Below are positions 44,929 to 56,745 of a stretch of 64,000 bases of DNA, one piece after another. The DNA is taken from the NCBI GenBank assembly GCA_037501455.1, contig CM074858.1, forward strand, positions 35,275,001-35,339,000, read 5' to 3'. The stretch's first letter is position 1. Every line of letters starts with the position of its first letter. A program made the translations under genes and the position numbers. The notes under the pieces are model-generated. The model did not search any database. It saw only the letters and a program-made list of their open reading frames with translations, and had not been told where the DNA came from. This DNA comes from Lantana camara (Eukaryota; Streptophyta; Magnoliopsida; Lamiales; Verbenaceae).

Positions 44929-47504
44929 TATAGCACCCCCACACGTGGAGATGCCACACCCCCGGACTACAGGTCGATCCACACACGCAATGGATAGTAC
45001 GTACATGAATCAACCTGTAGCGAATGGATGACAATAAAATAAATGACAGACTAGGCGGGACTAACTCGCAAATCAAATACCACATTGCATAGTAATTAAG
45101 CGGAACCATGCTATATTATCAATCATTTATCAAGTAGTTCATATTTTTCTTTTACATATCAATACATTATCATCTCCTAAAATACATAACAAATAATGTT
45201 AACAACAATTCCTTTGAAACACTAAATAAAATGCACCGTGCTCGACTCGAATGCAAGAACTAGACACGACTCGATTCCCGCCTAGCGTGTACCTGCAAGA
45301 ACCTAAAATGTGGAGGCGTCAGTCTGTGAAGACTGAGTGAGGGGTTTCCATAAATATTAATGCAACTAACAGGCAAGTTATAACCTCGGGTAAGGTTTTA
45401 TAACTAATGATATTATAAGTTCAAGAATAACATAGAACTCGCCCGAGATTACCACTATCAATATTAAACACTTTAATAATAAATATGCAATCATGCAATT
45501 CAATTACAATGCACACGTAACAGTTTCATGAACTCAATTCCACAAACTACTTCACTCCAAGAACTCCATCACTCCAATAAACTCCATCACTCCATTTACT
45601 CCATCACTCCAATAAGCTACATCACTCCAATAACGGGAAGGTTGCGAGCCTTCACCATTCATGGTAACACGGTAATCACGATCTAATCAAGATGCACGCA
45701 TTGCTTTGCATGATCATGATATTAATCAAGCTACACGCATTGCTTTGCTTGAGCCTGACTTGCTTGCAATCATTTAAATGATTCAATCACGGTATGCGTA
45801 TTTCTTTGCACGACCATGACTTGCTTGCCAAACACATGAAAGTTTAGAAATGATTATAGATAAATATATGTATACCTTTTAGCCAAAATTACACATAAGG
45901 GTTAAACGGGTTTTATGTAATTAGCAATTAAACCTCACCGTTACCGAGAAAATACAAGTAGGACACGGCGTACGGAGCTCGCTCCTCGTCTCGGGGATGC
46001 TATTCTGTGCAAGATAGACATTTGTACGTGAGACACGACCCGTAAGAACAATTTAAGACGCACGACTAAGTCATAATCAGTAGGTCATGCAATAACAATT
46101 AAGGAATATTAATTAGGAGCATAATCATCACTAAACCAAGTTTATAACTTATATAAGTCACATACGGGAGCCAAAGAAGTGAAAGGAATGCAATATGAGA
46201 CATTTTGGTGAAGTTTGGCAAAAATGGACAATTTTAGGAAATTAATATGTTGAGGGAAAACTGGAATATCTTTAATTCTAGAAGTGGGAATTGAGTTTTG
46301 TTTATTGTATATGAAACTAGACACATAGAAATTTCCAACGCTATATGGAACGTTTTCTAATTGAAAGCGAGGTGAAAATGGCGTAGGTCCGAAGTTGGAC
46401 AAAATGCAGTTTCTGGAGGGGTCGCGGGCGAGACCAAAAACCTTCACAAAATGGTCGCGGCCGCGACCAAGCATTTTTCATGAATTTTCATGCAATTTTT
46501 CAAAAAGTCAAAACTTGGCCAAAAATGGGTAGCGGCCGCGACTGATTTTACACGTAAAACAGGTCGCGGGCGCGACCAAGTACGCAGCAGCATCAAAACA
46601 GGGGAAAACAGGGGATTTTCATGCCAAAACTCCCCAAAACACCAACAAATGCATGATCACTCCAAAGAAAATGTTAAAGTATGTCAAATATACACTATAC
46701 TTCCCTTATTCAACCATCCAACCAAGAATTACACACTGAAGCATCCAAATTCATCATTAAAACCCCATATATCAACTTGTGCTCCAAGCTGATAAACTTC
46801 ACAATATATGCATCAAATTCAAGCTATACTCATGTATTCATATCTCCAACAACTCAAACACAATTCATTCACTCTAAATCATAACCCTAGTTCATCACTT
46901 CAATACAAGAATTCCAATATTACCCAAGTATACCTTGAAAGAAAGGATGAAATTATGGTGATGATGATCATTCTTGCTTCAAAGTATGAAATTTTCTGGA
47001 AAATAACTTGAATTTGATGAAATCCTTCTTCTTCTTCTTCTTGTGGTGTTTGATAGTGGAAATAGAAGACAAGAAAGCAAATGTTTGTACGTCTTGTATG
47101 AAATGAAATGGAAGGAAGAGATGCTTCTACGTTATTCATTTAATCAAAGAGATGATTAGCCATTAATTGCTATTAAGTCCTTAAGTTTAGTAAGTCATGC
47201 AATTAGCTTCTACATTAATGAAATGATGCCAATTAAGTCCAAAGAAATTTTATGCAATTTAGTCCTTTAATTTAAAGAAATGATCACTTAAGGCCTGATA
47301 AGCAAATAAATCATGTTCGCCAAATTATTTCACGTAACAAGTCTCAAGTTGACAAGTATTTCAATTAAATAGGTAGAAATATAATTCATATAATTGTGAT
47401 GAAATGTAAGAATTTAATAAACGAAAGAATTAAATAAATCCTAACTCTCCCAAAAATCACACGTGTCGTGCGTACCTGAACCGATGGAAAATTGGGGCGT
47501 TACA
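44929..47504 (-). repeat. 5' LTR of Q
   Basis: 2,576 bp. It gives the undisrupted copia target and holds exon-2 candidate 45939-46004, CAGTC hairpin 45320-45335 and GC palindromes 46419-46577. An exon-1 donor CAAG|GTATAC lies near 46931 on the minus strand. Confidence 0.88.
45939..46004 (-). other. Predicted leader exon 2 (Q 5' LTR)
   Basis: 66 nt, acceptor TATCTTGCACAG, donor ACG|GTGAGGTTT. One base next to the donor differs from the 3' LTR copy. Confidence 0.48.
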
Positions 47505-47958
47505 CCTCTATCCTGAACTCCCATCCTCTATCCTTGTTGTAAGAATGACCAATTGTCCGAATCTCTCTAATCTCCAGAATCCTCTTTAAGTCTCCCTCAC
47601 CTGAAAGAAGAGCTCGTGACGAGTTGTCGTGATCGTGAGAATTGGCCGTGGTTTGATTTTGTAAGAGTATCCTACAATCACAACTCATCTAAAATATAGA
47701 TGCATGCTGGTCAGTAAGTGTATATGACATATAGTTAACACCAAAAGCAAGTATTTAATGAAAATGCAACAAATAAGTCAACAAAATTTAAGTTAAACGC
47801 ATTTAATCATGTATTTCCATATCAAATTTGAATAACAATGCTCATGATCAATGCAGTGCACACGTTGACAAGTTATTCCTATGTCGTACGACCTAAACTG
47901 ACTCAATCACGAGACGCGAACCCCGGTTTTGAAACCTGGCTCTGATACCACTTAAGAA
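47505..47958 (-). other. Internal region of X, PBS-proximal block
   Basis: Begins with the right copy of the 64-bp repeat (47505-47568). It contains the conserved post-PBS block (minus strand, 47702-47634: TTGTGATTGTAGG then TCAAACCACGGCC) and the PBS TGGTATCAGAGCC (47950-47938). No coding sequence. Confidence 0.78.
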
Positions 47959-48371
47959 TGTAGCACCCCGAACGAAAGGCACCACATCCCCGCCATAGAG
48001 ACCTGACCCACATATGAAATGGGAAGTCCATACACGTGCCAAGTCAAGGCGAACGGGGACCACTCACTCGCTAAGCTAGGCGGGAACTAACTTCAAAACC
48101 AAATAAGCAATGCAAGAGAATAAAATGCATGTGCGAAAGCAAAACATATAATCAATTATAAATACAATTAGCAATTGAAGGGTTCAACTAGCAAAGATTC
48201 CTAGTCCCGAAATCATAAAAATATAAACATAACGGTTCATACATAAATCTATAACTTATACAATTTACAATATACATGGAGTGACCCAACTCGACCACAC
48301 GAAAAAACCGACTCAAGATCCCACCTAGCACTCCAACACCTGCCAGAGAAAACTAAAAACAAAGTCGGGTT

Positions 48372-48388
48372 CAGTCTATAGGAGACTG
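48372..48388 (-). ncRNA. CAGTC/GACTG hairpin (X 5' LTR)
   Basis: Sense CAGTCT-CCTAT-AGACTG, upstream of acceptor-like TCTCTGGCAG. Confidence 0.55.
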
Positions 48389-48744
48389 GTGGGTATAAAA
48401 CAGGGTTCAATATAATAAATAGTGCAGAATTAAACACCCTCACATGCAAGTCATAATCCCGTGCGAGGTTTTGAAACATTTTCCCAAGTGGGTAAAAACA
48501 AGAAAACAACGCTCGGGATTACAACAATCATTCTTATTTATTCATACAATCATGCGGTCAATAGGTGAGCCCGGCGAGAGGGCGAATTCTCCAACCTCCA
48601 CCTCGTGTGTGCATTTATTCATTTATTAGTTCATTAGTGACCACACAATCATTCATTCAGTCACAATCATTCATTCATTCAATCGTTCATTCATTCAATC
48701 ATTCATGCGATCATTCACTACACTTACACCTTTTTCCTCCGGGC

Positions 48745-48936
48745 GATTGACGGGTTAGCAAGACCCGGCCACCTCATTCATTGACCAAAGGGGGTTCACG
48801 AGTTCCCCAAAGGCACTGAGCTCCCTTTCCTTGCTAATCTCCTATCGAGTTCCGGACTATGTGATTTTTTGTGGGACTAATGTACGGAGATCCCCGTCAG
48901 CCCGAGCTTCCCTGGACAGCCACGTACACTAGCCCC
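48745..48936 (-). ncRNA. Predicted multi-hairpin RNA domain (X 5' LTR)
   Basis: Sense HP1: GGGGCTAGTGTACG (48936-48923) with CGTACATTAGTCCC (48886-48873), fully paired if two G-U pairs are allowed, around GGGCTGACGGGGATC. HP2 is weak here. HP3: GGGGA-ACTCGTGA-ACCCC near 48808-48791. HP4: CGGGT-CTTGCT-AACCCG with partly paired outer arms (48773-48745). Confidence 0.6.
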
Positions 48937-49123
48937 GGGCCCCCATTCATTGTGTTCACTGATCTCGCCAAATCATTACGTAGGGTTCATAAAAGAAAGG
49001 CTTACATTTGAAATCATTTACTCATTTAAAACGAATCGATATACGTATAATATAAATTTTGGCCTAAAACTTTGCACATTGGATGTATATAGGGTCGTTT
49101 TCGCTAATAGAAGAGAAACCCAC

Positions 49124-49198
49124 CTGTACACCTCTTACCGAACGATACCAAGAAGAAAAGGAGACTCAGAAGTGTCCTATAAACCCGGCATCTCCACC
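49124..49198 (-). other. Predicted leader exon 2 (X 5' LTR)
   Basis: 75 nt between TTTTCTCCAG and GTACAG|GTGGGTTTC on the minus strand. Confidence 0.5.
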
Positions 49199-49579
49199 CT
49201 GGAGAAAACTGTACAAAGGACAATATAATGTACTCGTGAGACTCAACACTCCAAATGAACCATATATGACGCACGCAATGCATTGAACATGATATGAGAT
49301 GCATAAGAAATATAATTCATGTCTTGAGGTCATATAATCAAGTAACTCATTCGAAACGTTCAATAGGGGTGGTTTCATATCCATTCGTTTCCATAACTTT
49401 CATATTTCATATAAATTCAAGTCATAAATTTCATATAACACTTTTACAATTAAAGGATAAACAAATAAAGGCATTCGAATCAATTACAGAGGTACCAAAT
49501 TAATTTCAAATAGACCAAACAATATATAATGTATATCATATTATTTAAAATATTGAAAATCAAAACAATTAAAACTTAT

Positions 49580-49620
49580 ATCAATTAATTCAATATATAA
49601 ATACATAACAAATAATATAT

Positions 49621-49655
<35 letters not shown>

Positions 49656-49870
49656 TAGCATTCACAAAATATAAATACATGCATTAAAATCATACTTCAT
49701 TCTAATAATTCATGCATGCATTCTACAATATATATATTACGTACACAACTACATGCATGCATTATTAATACATATACACGTACCTAAGCTACATGCATTC
49801 TATATATATAATATATACAGATTACATACACACATACACTACTTATTACACACACACATATATATACATG
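49580..49870. repeat. AT-rich low-complexity tract in X 5' LTR
   Basis: (TA)n at 49623-49651 and acatgcatgcatt motifs; counterpart of 9980-10430. Confidence 0.78.
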
Positions 49871-50130
49871 GTATTCAGTAAATTTGGACAATATACTAAA
49901 CATATATGAGCAAGGTTGCAAGATTAAAACAAAGAAAGAAGTAAATTATGTAGCAGCAGAAAACACTTCCCGAAACAGCACCAAATAAAGGTCACGACCA
50001 CGACTACAATTCAGTTCAAAACAGGTCGCGGCCGCTACCACACTCCCCAGCAACAACACAGGCAGCAACAAGTCGAAACTAGGGAAAAATAGTGTCGCGG
50101 GCGCGACCCAAAATGGCCTTCCCGCGGTCG

Positions 50131-50333
50131 AAGGGGAGAGCCCCGTTCCTGGTAAGTAATGAGAAATTCTATAAAAAATTGGAAATCTCGCTGGCTATTC
50201 CATTTCTGAGATTTAGAGTTCCGAAGCTTGGTAGAGGCTTTGACGCCGAAGCAGAGGTAGAATGGAATGGAATGACATCGAGTGAACAGAATATTTGTCT
50301 CGGATTCCGTGGAGCTTAGGCATCAATATGATG
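50131..50333. other. 203-bp foreign insert in a GC palindrome of X 5' LTR
   Basis: The insert is absent from the 3' LTR, where the sequence around 10634-10660 is continuous. It replaces about 8 bp (cgcccgcg) of a palindrome and has no target duplication. It is less AT-rich than the LTR. The plus-strand frame stays open through it to a stop at 50317 (PFLRFRVPKLGRGFDAEAE). I do not recognise the source; an organellar or genic filler at a repaired break is possible. Confidence 0.6.
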
Positions 50334-51133
50334 ACTGCGTGTTGCAATCGCAGAGCAGGGCTTCCAGCCCCTGTTTTCCTCCATTACACGCATTAGCAGC
50401 AGCACAAAGCAAGGCAACAAGGACAGCAATTAAGGCAACAAATGGGACATGAAAACTCAGCTCAATCGTCCCCAAAACATCACACATACACACGCAAGGA
50501 TAAGGAAGCAAATCTATCACATATTTCCCAAAAACTCACAGCAGCCGCGAAGGATCAAGAAGCAGCGATTTCACACAAATTCCAAGCATAGAAATGAAAT
50601 AAATAAGCTACCTATATCATGTATATTGCTGAAAATAAAAACATGGATCAAGGATTTGCAAGCACTCATCAAAAATGCATTTAACCTAACTATTCATTCG
50701 TGCCCTCTAATCTCCATGAATACAAGGTCAAAATTAGGGATACATGGTTCAAAAAGATCATAAATGAATATATATAATTACCTCTTGAATTAGTTGAAGA
50801 TTGGAAGAGATTTGAGCTCAAAATCTCTAAGGTTCGCGAAGTGGCGAGAATGGGACTGGAAAACTGGAGTTTGGATGAGTTTTTCTCCCTTTTATAAGGT
50901 GTGGTTCGAATGGGAGTGGGTAGGGGCTGATAATGGGTTTACTTAGGTTTCCAAAAAGTCTAACCATGGTTAATTTGGTTAAGTATGATGAGAGTTATGT
51001 TTTAAATGGTAAAGTGTGGTAGTTTTGCGGCCGATACTTTTTTCGGTTGAATTTCGGGGGTTCAAATATGCTTAAAAATATATGAGGCTATGTTCCACAG
51101 ACTCAAATCATCGATACGAGTCCGACAAAGTTG

Positions 51134-51222
51134 ACGGAACTAGATTCCGAGTTCCCGAGCTCAAGATATCACATACGGAACCAAGGGTGCGCTAATTGCC
51201 CGTTAACCCCCGATTTGGTTCC
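51134..51222 (-). promoter_or_regulatory. Conserved U3 block (X 5' LTR)
   Basis: Minus strand GGAACCAAAT and CTTGGTTCC arms, GGGGGTTAACGGGC core. The arms are better matched than in the 3' LTR. Confidence 0.6.
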
Positions 51223-51602
51223 ACAACTCAAAATAAATTCGCTACCACACCAAACGAGATCGAAAACATGAAACGAGCATGTAGATATGTTCATAACACA
51301 TAAATCTACCACATACTAAATTTTCACAAAATTTCGAAATCAAATTAAGTAGGAACGGCACACGATCAAAACATATAAGTGCATAACATTCAAGAATTCA
51401 TTTAAATTTCATAAGTCAAATATAAAGTTAATTTTCCATTTTAAACATTCATTAAGTATAACGAAATAAATAAGCATAATTACAATGATTAGTTAGAAAT
51501 TATAATTAAAATAAATAATTAATTTCATAATTAAATAATTTAGATGCGCAATTACGTAAACACATACGTTATACTATACGACTGAAAAGTCGGGGCGTTA
51601 CA

Positions 51603-52856
51603 AAAGAAACCACTTATAGTGTCAAAAGAATGCAAGAAAGGTACCACTTAAAACGTTCAAATTCATATCACGTAAAATTCATATCAAATGAATCCATAAA
51701 ATTAATATTAAGACATTTAACATATAATTCAACATATTCGCATAGGATATAAGTCATAAACAATTAGAGAGAAGACATTAAAGAGCACGAAATAAAATAC
51801 GAAAATTATGCATGCGAGATTGAATTATTCAAATTCATAACATATATATACTTAATAAAAAAAAAATCCATAATTAAAAATCATAATATAACATATATTA
51901 TATTATATATACAACAAATAATATAATGTATATTTATCAAACACTCACGTAGACACACACATGCACAAATACAATTACCTATATATATATACATGCACAC
52001 ACGTACATAACACACATCACACTTATAATCTACACTTATATATACATATCATATAAAACACATACTAACTATGCATTACAATATACAAACTTATATATAT
52101 ATATGTATATATACACACACATGCATGCAATTCAAAACAAACACACATTCACGTACACAATCATGCATACCATATATATGTTTAATATATAATAATACAT
52201 TACAACATATATCCACCATATATTATTCATGCACTATTTAATATATAACAAAATAGGATAATTAAATATGCATGCACAAACTCACGCACAAGCACATGCA
52301 TTTAATACATATGAACGATGCACGTTTATGACACTCATGAGCAATACATAAACAAATTCATTACATTCCATAAAATAAAACAAAATTTAAATTCATATTT
52401 AATTAATTAAAACAATGTGTGCATTTAATATAATGAAACAAAAAAGACAATACTTACATATATATTAAAATCAATGCACGAAATACATTTATACATTTAA
52501 TAATAATTGTACAAATTAAATTAATTTAAAGTCACAAGCACGTATTTAATATACTTTAAATTTAATGTGCACAATTTAAATTGAATTTTAACACTAATAA
52601 AATTAAAATATAAATAGTTAGCATTTAATATATAAAATTAAATATATAAAACATGTATAAACAATTAATTCGCGTAATTTGGGAAACACAAGGATTTAAC
52701 ATAAATTCGATATTAATTAACTTAAGATATGATTAATTAACAATTTTAACATTTAAAATATAAAATTAAATATATAAAACACTTATGAACAACTAGTTTG
52801 CGCAAATTGGTACACACATACGTCATATTAAAATATGGAAAAGTTGGGACGTTACA
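51603..52856 (-). mobile_element. LTR fragment Z, interrupted by X
   Basis: LTR start TGTAACGTCCC at 52856 (minus strand). It runs left for 1.25 kb to the X insertion. Very AT-rich, with acatata and acacac tracts at 51840-52640. No U3 block is recognisable. The rest of Z was not found to the left of X, so it was deleted. No ORF is supported. Confidence 0.6.
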
Positions 52857-53342
52857 GTTTTCATTCCACTTTTTCTTTCGTTTTGTTTACATTTTTCTTG
52901 AACTTCTTACTTCTTTGTCACCTTTTATGCATTGGTAACATGTTGTATTATTTGTTATATGTTTAATTGTGAATTTATTTCGTGAATTCGATGCTTTTAT
53001 ACGAGATATATGATCTAATCTGCTATATATGCTCACTTGAATGCGTGCATGACTTCTTACCATAATTGTTTGAATTACATGCAATTTCCTTTCTCTTTTT
53101 ATGAAGTGTATGTGTTGTTAGCATATTATATGACGTGTTATGTGTGTCGTATGAAATCTATGAATATGTTTAACGTGAAATATGTGAGTTATGATGCAAT
53201 ATGATTTAATATGGCTTCACGTGACCTAAATGCTACTTTGTTGCATTCTTTACGCATCATTTGCATTCATATGCATATGCCGAGCGTCTAAGTGGTCCAT
53301 ATTGAGTCTAAGATTATCTTTTGTTCTTTGTTTTGTCTTTAG

Positions 53343-53414
53343 GTTCGTTCCGCGGGTGACGAGGTGGTCTCTCAGGCATTCATTTGCCCTTTTTTGTTCC
53401 GTTACTTCGACAAG
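53343..53414 (+). other. Predicted leader exon 2 (family Y)
   Basis: 72 nt between TTGTCTTTAG and ACAAG|GTGAGGTTTTC. Confidence 0.5.
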
Positions 53415-53816
53415 GTGAGGTTTTCTTTCTTTTAGTTACTATGACCTACAACCCTTCATGTGTTTTAAGCCCACATGCGACTTAAGTATATATATATATA
53501 TATGTATGTATTTAGATACGTGTTTGGTATATATTTTGTGGGAATTGGCCCTTCTGTTATGGAACACTATTGAAAACACTTTTATATATGTGTAAGTTAT
53601 ATTTTCGTTCGTTTGTTTTGAAACGGGTTGGTGTGTGTGTTTTTTGAAATAGCGAGTTATAACTTTGACTGATAAGTCTGAATTTTGAAAATTATGAATT
53701 ATAAATTATGTAAGTTGGAGATAGGCCCCAGAGATTTGTTTAAAGGAGCCCCGGGAAGGTGTCGGGTTATCGGGTCACTCCCAAGTACGGTCTCCACACT
53801 TAGGATCACCCCAGAA

Positions 53817-53875
53817 CCCACTAGAAGGTTAGTGGGGGATGAAGTCCTTGGGCGTGAGCATCATGAAACTCACGA
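53817..53875 (+). ncRNA. Predicted hairpins HP2 and HP3 (family Y)
   Basis: HP2: CCCACTA-GAAGG-TTAGTGGG (53817-53836). HP3: GGGCGTGAG-CATCATGAAA-CTCACG plus CCC, keeping TCATG in the loop. The stems differ completely from C and P. Confidence 0.5.
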
Positions 53876-54245
53876 CCCTGACTGTATGAACGATGGTTAG
53901 GGGAGTATACACTCTTCCATCAACCGGAGAAATGGTAGGTGTGTTTGACTTTATTTTGTTTGAATTTTGATTTGAATATGAATGGAGTTAGGTTGGTCAG
54001 AGACTCATACTCACTGAGTTGTGTGATTATGATTACGAACTTGATTCGTGAAATAGGAGTGGACTTCTAATTATTAAAATTTGTTGATTTTGGCCTTCGG
54101 CATTAAACCCCTTTTCTATATACCTAGTATCACGTGTTAAAATGTTTCAGCTTGCAAAAATCACGCCCCGGTTCATGACTTTTCTTACTTTGAATATGCT
54201 ATGCTCTTATGTATATGTACGCGTGTGTGTGTTAGCCCCCCTCAC

Positions 54246-54260
54246 CAGTCGTTAGGACTG
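54246..54260 (+). ncRNA. CAGTC/GACTG hairpin (family Y)
   Basis: CAGTC-GTTAG-GACTG inside CTCAC...ACCCCTC context, about 50 nt before an acceptor-like GTTTTCAG. Confidence 0.52.
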
Positions 54261-54712
54261 ACCCCTCTTCGTTGTTTCTTTTTCCCCCTTGTTTCTTTGT
54301 GAGTTTTCAGGTACTCTGTGGAGGTTCGGGCTAGGCGGCGATTGTTTTGAAGTCTTTGTGTCAATGGTCGAGTCTCATGCATTTCTTTACTTTATTTTGT
54401 ATTTTCGAGCCTTTGAATTCTTGTATAAGTTATGATTTGAATTTGAGTATGCTTGTATAAGTTATTTGGCACGGGGTAGGCATAATATGAATATCCTGTT
54501 TTATTTGTTGAGCATGTATGAATCCTGGTGCTTCCGCGTTTGCTTTTGTTATCTTTGCTCACTCTGTATTACGGTGTAGACCGCCTAGCGTAGGTGTGAT
54601 TTTATTTGTCACCCGTTCGCTATAGCTTGGTGCGTGTGCGGAGTTCACATTTCGTTACACGTGTTGGGCTATGGTGTGGGGGATGTGGTGCTCTTCGCTC
54701 CGGGGTGCTACA

Positions 54713-54946
54713 TCCTCAAGTGGTATCAGAGCTCTTGGTTGCAAAACCGGAGCTCTTGAGTCGTGTCGGGTTTGTCTAGGTCGTTTGGCTTAGGATTACG
54801 TGTTTCTTTGCATTCACTACATCATTTGTGTGAATTATTTGTTATTATTTGTGTTAATTGTGCACATGAACATGCACTAAAACCTCCACATGCATCGATA
54901 TTTTCGCAATTGTTTCTTTTATTTCAGGATATTGTTACAAATTAGA
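54713..54946 (+). other. Start of family Y interior, with PBS
   Basis: PBS-like TGGTATCAGAGC at 54721-54732 and about 200 bp of interior similar in layout to P and C. It ends abruptly near gttaca at 54946. Confidence 0.65.
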
Positions 54947-55658
54947 ATTAGGTTCCTAATTTGCGAATATTGGACAATTGAGTCCAAGTACATTTAATTA
55001 AATTCTATGGAGCGCATACTTAAAATAATATACAAATTGGCACGAAAGGCATGCGAATAGCAGATAAGTCACAAAAATACAGAATTAAAATCTCTCGTGA
55101 CGTTATATCTGGATTGCCGAGAGGATGGGGTGTCACACATACCCTAGATCTTAATCGAGAGATGGGACGGTAGGAGGATCGTACCTCACAACTGTCATTG
55201 ACTGAAAGGTTCTTTCGAATATATATTTTTTGTTCGGGTAAGGGTCACACACATGTTGCTAGACTATGGTTGTGTGATCTGTGAACTAATAAAGCATATT
55301 AGTCTCACTGCTAACTGAAAATGAACCTAGTAGGTCACACACAATTGCCAGATTCAAAGGGTATTGAAGGAAAGATCAAATAGTTGATCAGAAGCCCAAA
55401 CACGTGTGGCACGTGAGCTCGAGTTGGGCGTGTGGTCCAATTGAGAAATTGGACCATGTGTAGATTAATTGCAGAATTAATTATAAAGCCCAATCATAAT
55501 TAATTAGGAGAATTAATTATAAAATTCCTAATATATAATTAATTAAGAGAATTAATTACGAAGATAAATAAAATTAATTAGAGAATTAATTTTATCCCGT
55601 TAGAATTAATTTAGAATTAATTCTAAAGCCCTTCATGGAATTAGTTGAGAGAATTAAT
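54947..55658. other. Unclassified fragment with agaattaatt repeats
   Basis: No ORF of note and no match to the other families in the window. About 55470-55658 is built from degenerate gagaattaatta units. The sequence gtcacacaca...gttgtgtgatc suggests an LTR or UTR piece of another element, which I cannot name. Element C is inserted at its right end (flank ttaat). Confidence 0.45.
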
Positions 55659-56654
55659 TGTAACGCCCCGTTTTCAATTTATGCATTATGTGATAATTTA
55701 TCTACATTTCATAATATTATATGTATTATACTTCTATGCATTTATGTGAATTATCCTTAACGTGAAATTTACATGAAATAATTGATAATATGCTTAATTG
55801 ATATTATGTGACATTATATTACTAATTGTTTCCATGAAATTATTGTTAACGTGAGAATTTATGTGAATTAATTGCCGAACATGTTTTATTTGATTAATTG
55901 ACTTTACTTGATCATTTCCTAATCATATGGACTTAATTGCATGAACCATTCTTGGACTTAAGTATTCATTTCATCCAATCACATCCTTCATTGCATGACT
56001 TATAAAGCTTAGGGACCTAAGTGTAAGAAGTACCTTGTCATCTCATTTAGTGGAAGAATCATATAAATATCTTATGTATATCATATTCCCCACATTTCAT
56101 TTGATCACATTTCGTCAAAGTTCACACACTCACACCTACTAAACACCGATCCAAACACCAAGGGAGGAGGAAGGAGGATTTCACCATATTTCAAACATTA
56201 ATTCATGGAGAGAATTGCACAAGTTTAAACATCATCATCTTCATCACCTTCATCCTTTCTTTCTTCATAAATAAGGTAGATTGAGAAGTACATGATTTCT
56301 TGATTGAAGTAGGGTTTGTTGATTTGAATGTAAATCCTTGTTTATTTATGATTAGATTTACCTTGTTTATTTATGATTAGAAGCATGAGTGGGATCATTA
56401 GACTTCAAAGCTTGCATGAATTCATGAATAATATGAGAGTTGGATAACATAAAATCATATGGGTTTGAATGATGAATTTTGGATGATCTAAGCATGTTTC
56501 CTTGGATTAAATGTTAACTTAATGATGTCTCCAAGTTATATGCATGATATATAATTGTTTTGGAGTGTTTTGGTTGAGTTTTGTAGTGGTTTTGCTCCCC
56601 TTTCTTTCCTCCACCAGCAAACCCCTGTTTTGCCCCTTTTTCCAGCTCTGGAAG

Positions 56655-56745
56655 GGTACCCGGGCAGGTACTTTTGTCCCGTAGAGCTTCTGGACAGCTC
56701 TACCCGATCGGGGAACTTTTCCCTTGAATTTTACCCGGCCGGGTA
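56655..56745 (+). repeat. GC palindrome cluster (C 5' LTR)
   Basis: GGGTACCCGGGCAGGTAC, TACCCGATCGGGGA and TACCCGGCCGGGTA. Same location as the GTCGCGGCCGCGAC set of P, Q and X but with a different core. Confidence 0.72.

Larger units (their letters stand above)
36667..47504 (-). mobile_element. Element Q: very short-interior LTR element with nested copia
   Basis: The minus-strand 5' LTR (47504-44929, 2,576 bp) and 3' LTR (44125-36667, about 2,571 bp without the copia insert) are nearly identical, so Q is fairly young. The interior is only about 0.8 kb and non-coding. Flanks are tctct/ctctc on the left and cctct on the right, so the 5-bp duplication is imperfect or ambiguous. A 64-bp host repeat surrounds it. 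Confidence 0.85.
9656..51602 (-). mobile_element. Element X: LARD-like element split by P and Q
   Basis: Minus-strand order: 5' LTR (51602-47959), PBS, internal (47958-47505, a scrap at 36667-36653, then 14669-11940), PPT, 3' LTR fragment (11939-9656). P interrupts the interior at 14669 and Q interrupts it at 36667/47505. No ORF of a retroelement protein is found in its own sequence. The 3' LTR has lost about 1.25 kb from its end. Right flank is aaaga; no left target duplication survives. Confidence 0.8.
47959..51602 (-). repeat. 5' LTR of element X
   Basis: 3,644 bp from TGTAACGCCCC (51602) to GTGCTACA (47959). Sense order: U3 block (51222-51134), TATA-like CCTTATAAAAGGG (50899-50887), donor CAAGAG|GTAATT (50781/50782), GC palindromes (50130-50023), exon-2 candidate (49198-49124), hairpin domain (48936-48745), CAGTC hairpin (48388-48372), acceptor TCTGGCAG (before 48339). 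An ATTC-rich tract lies at 48598-48720. It carries a 203-bp foreign insert at 50131-50333. Confidence 0.88.
52857..54712 (+). repeat. Family Y LTR, right fragment
   Basis: Ends GTGCTACA at 54712 before a PBS. It carries predicted exon 2 (53343-53414), hairpins (53817-53836 and 53849-53875), the CAGTC hairpin (54246-54260) and acceptor GTTTTCAG (to 54310). Its first 234 bp overlap in sequence with 9418-9655 at about 90% by eye, so left and right Y pieces may come from different LTR copies. Confidence 0.72.

Noticed and set aside
50092..50319. A real 75-codon gene spanning the 203-bp insert
   Set aside because: It begins in LTR sequence and continues through the insert by chance. The 3' LTR lacks it. 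The insert itself is reported as foreign filler.
55470..55658. Centromeric or telomeric satellite
   Set aside because: The agaattaatt units are too short, few and degenerate, and no plant telomere repeat (TTTAGGG)n is seen.
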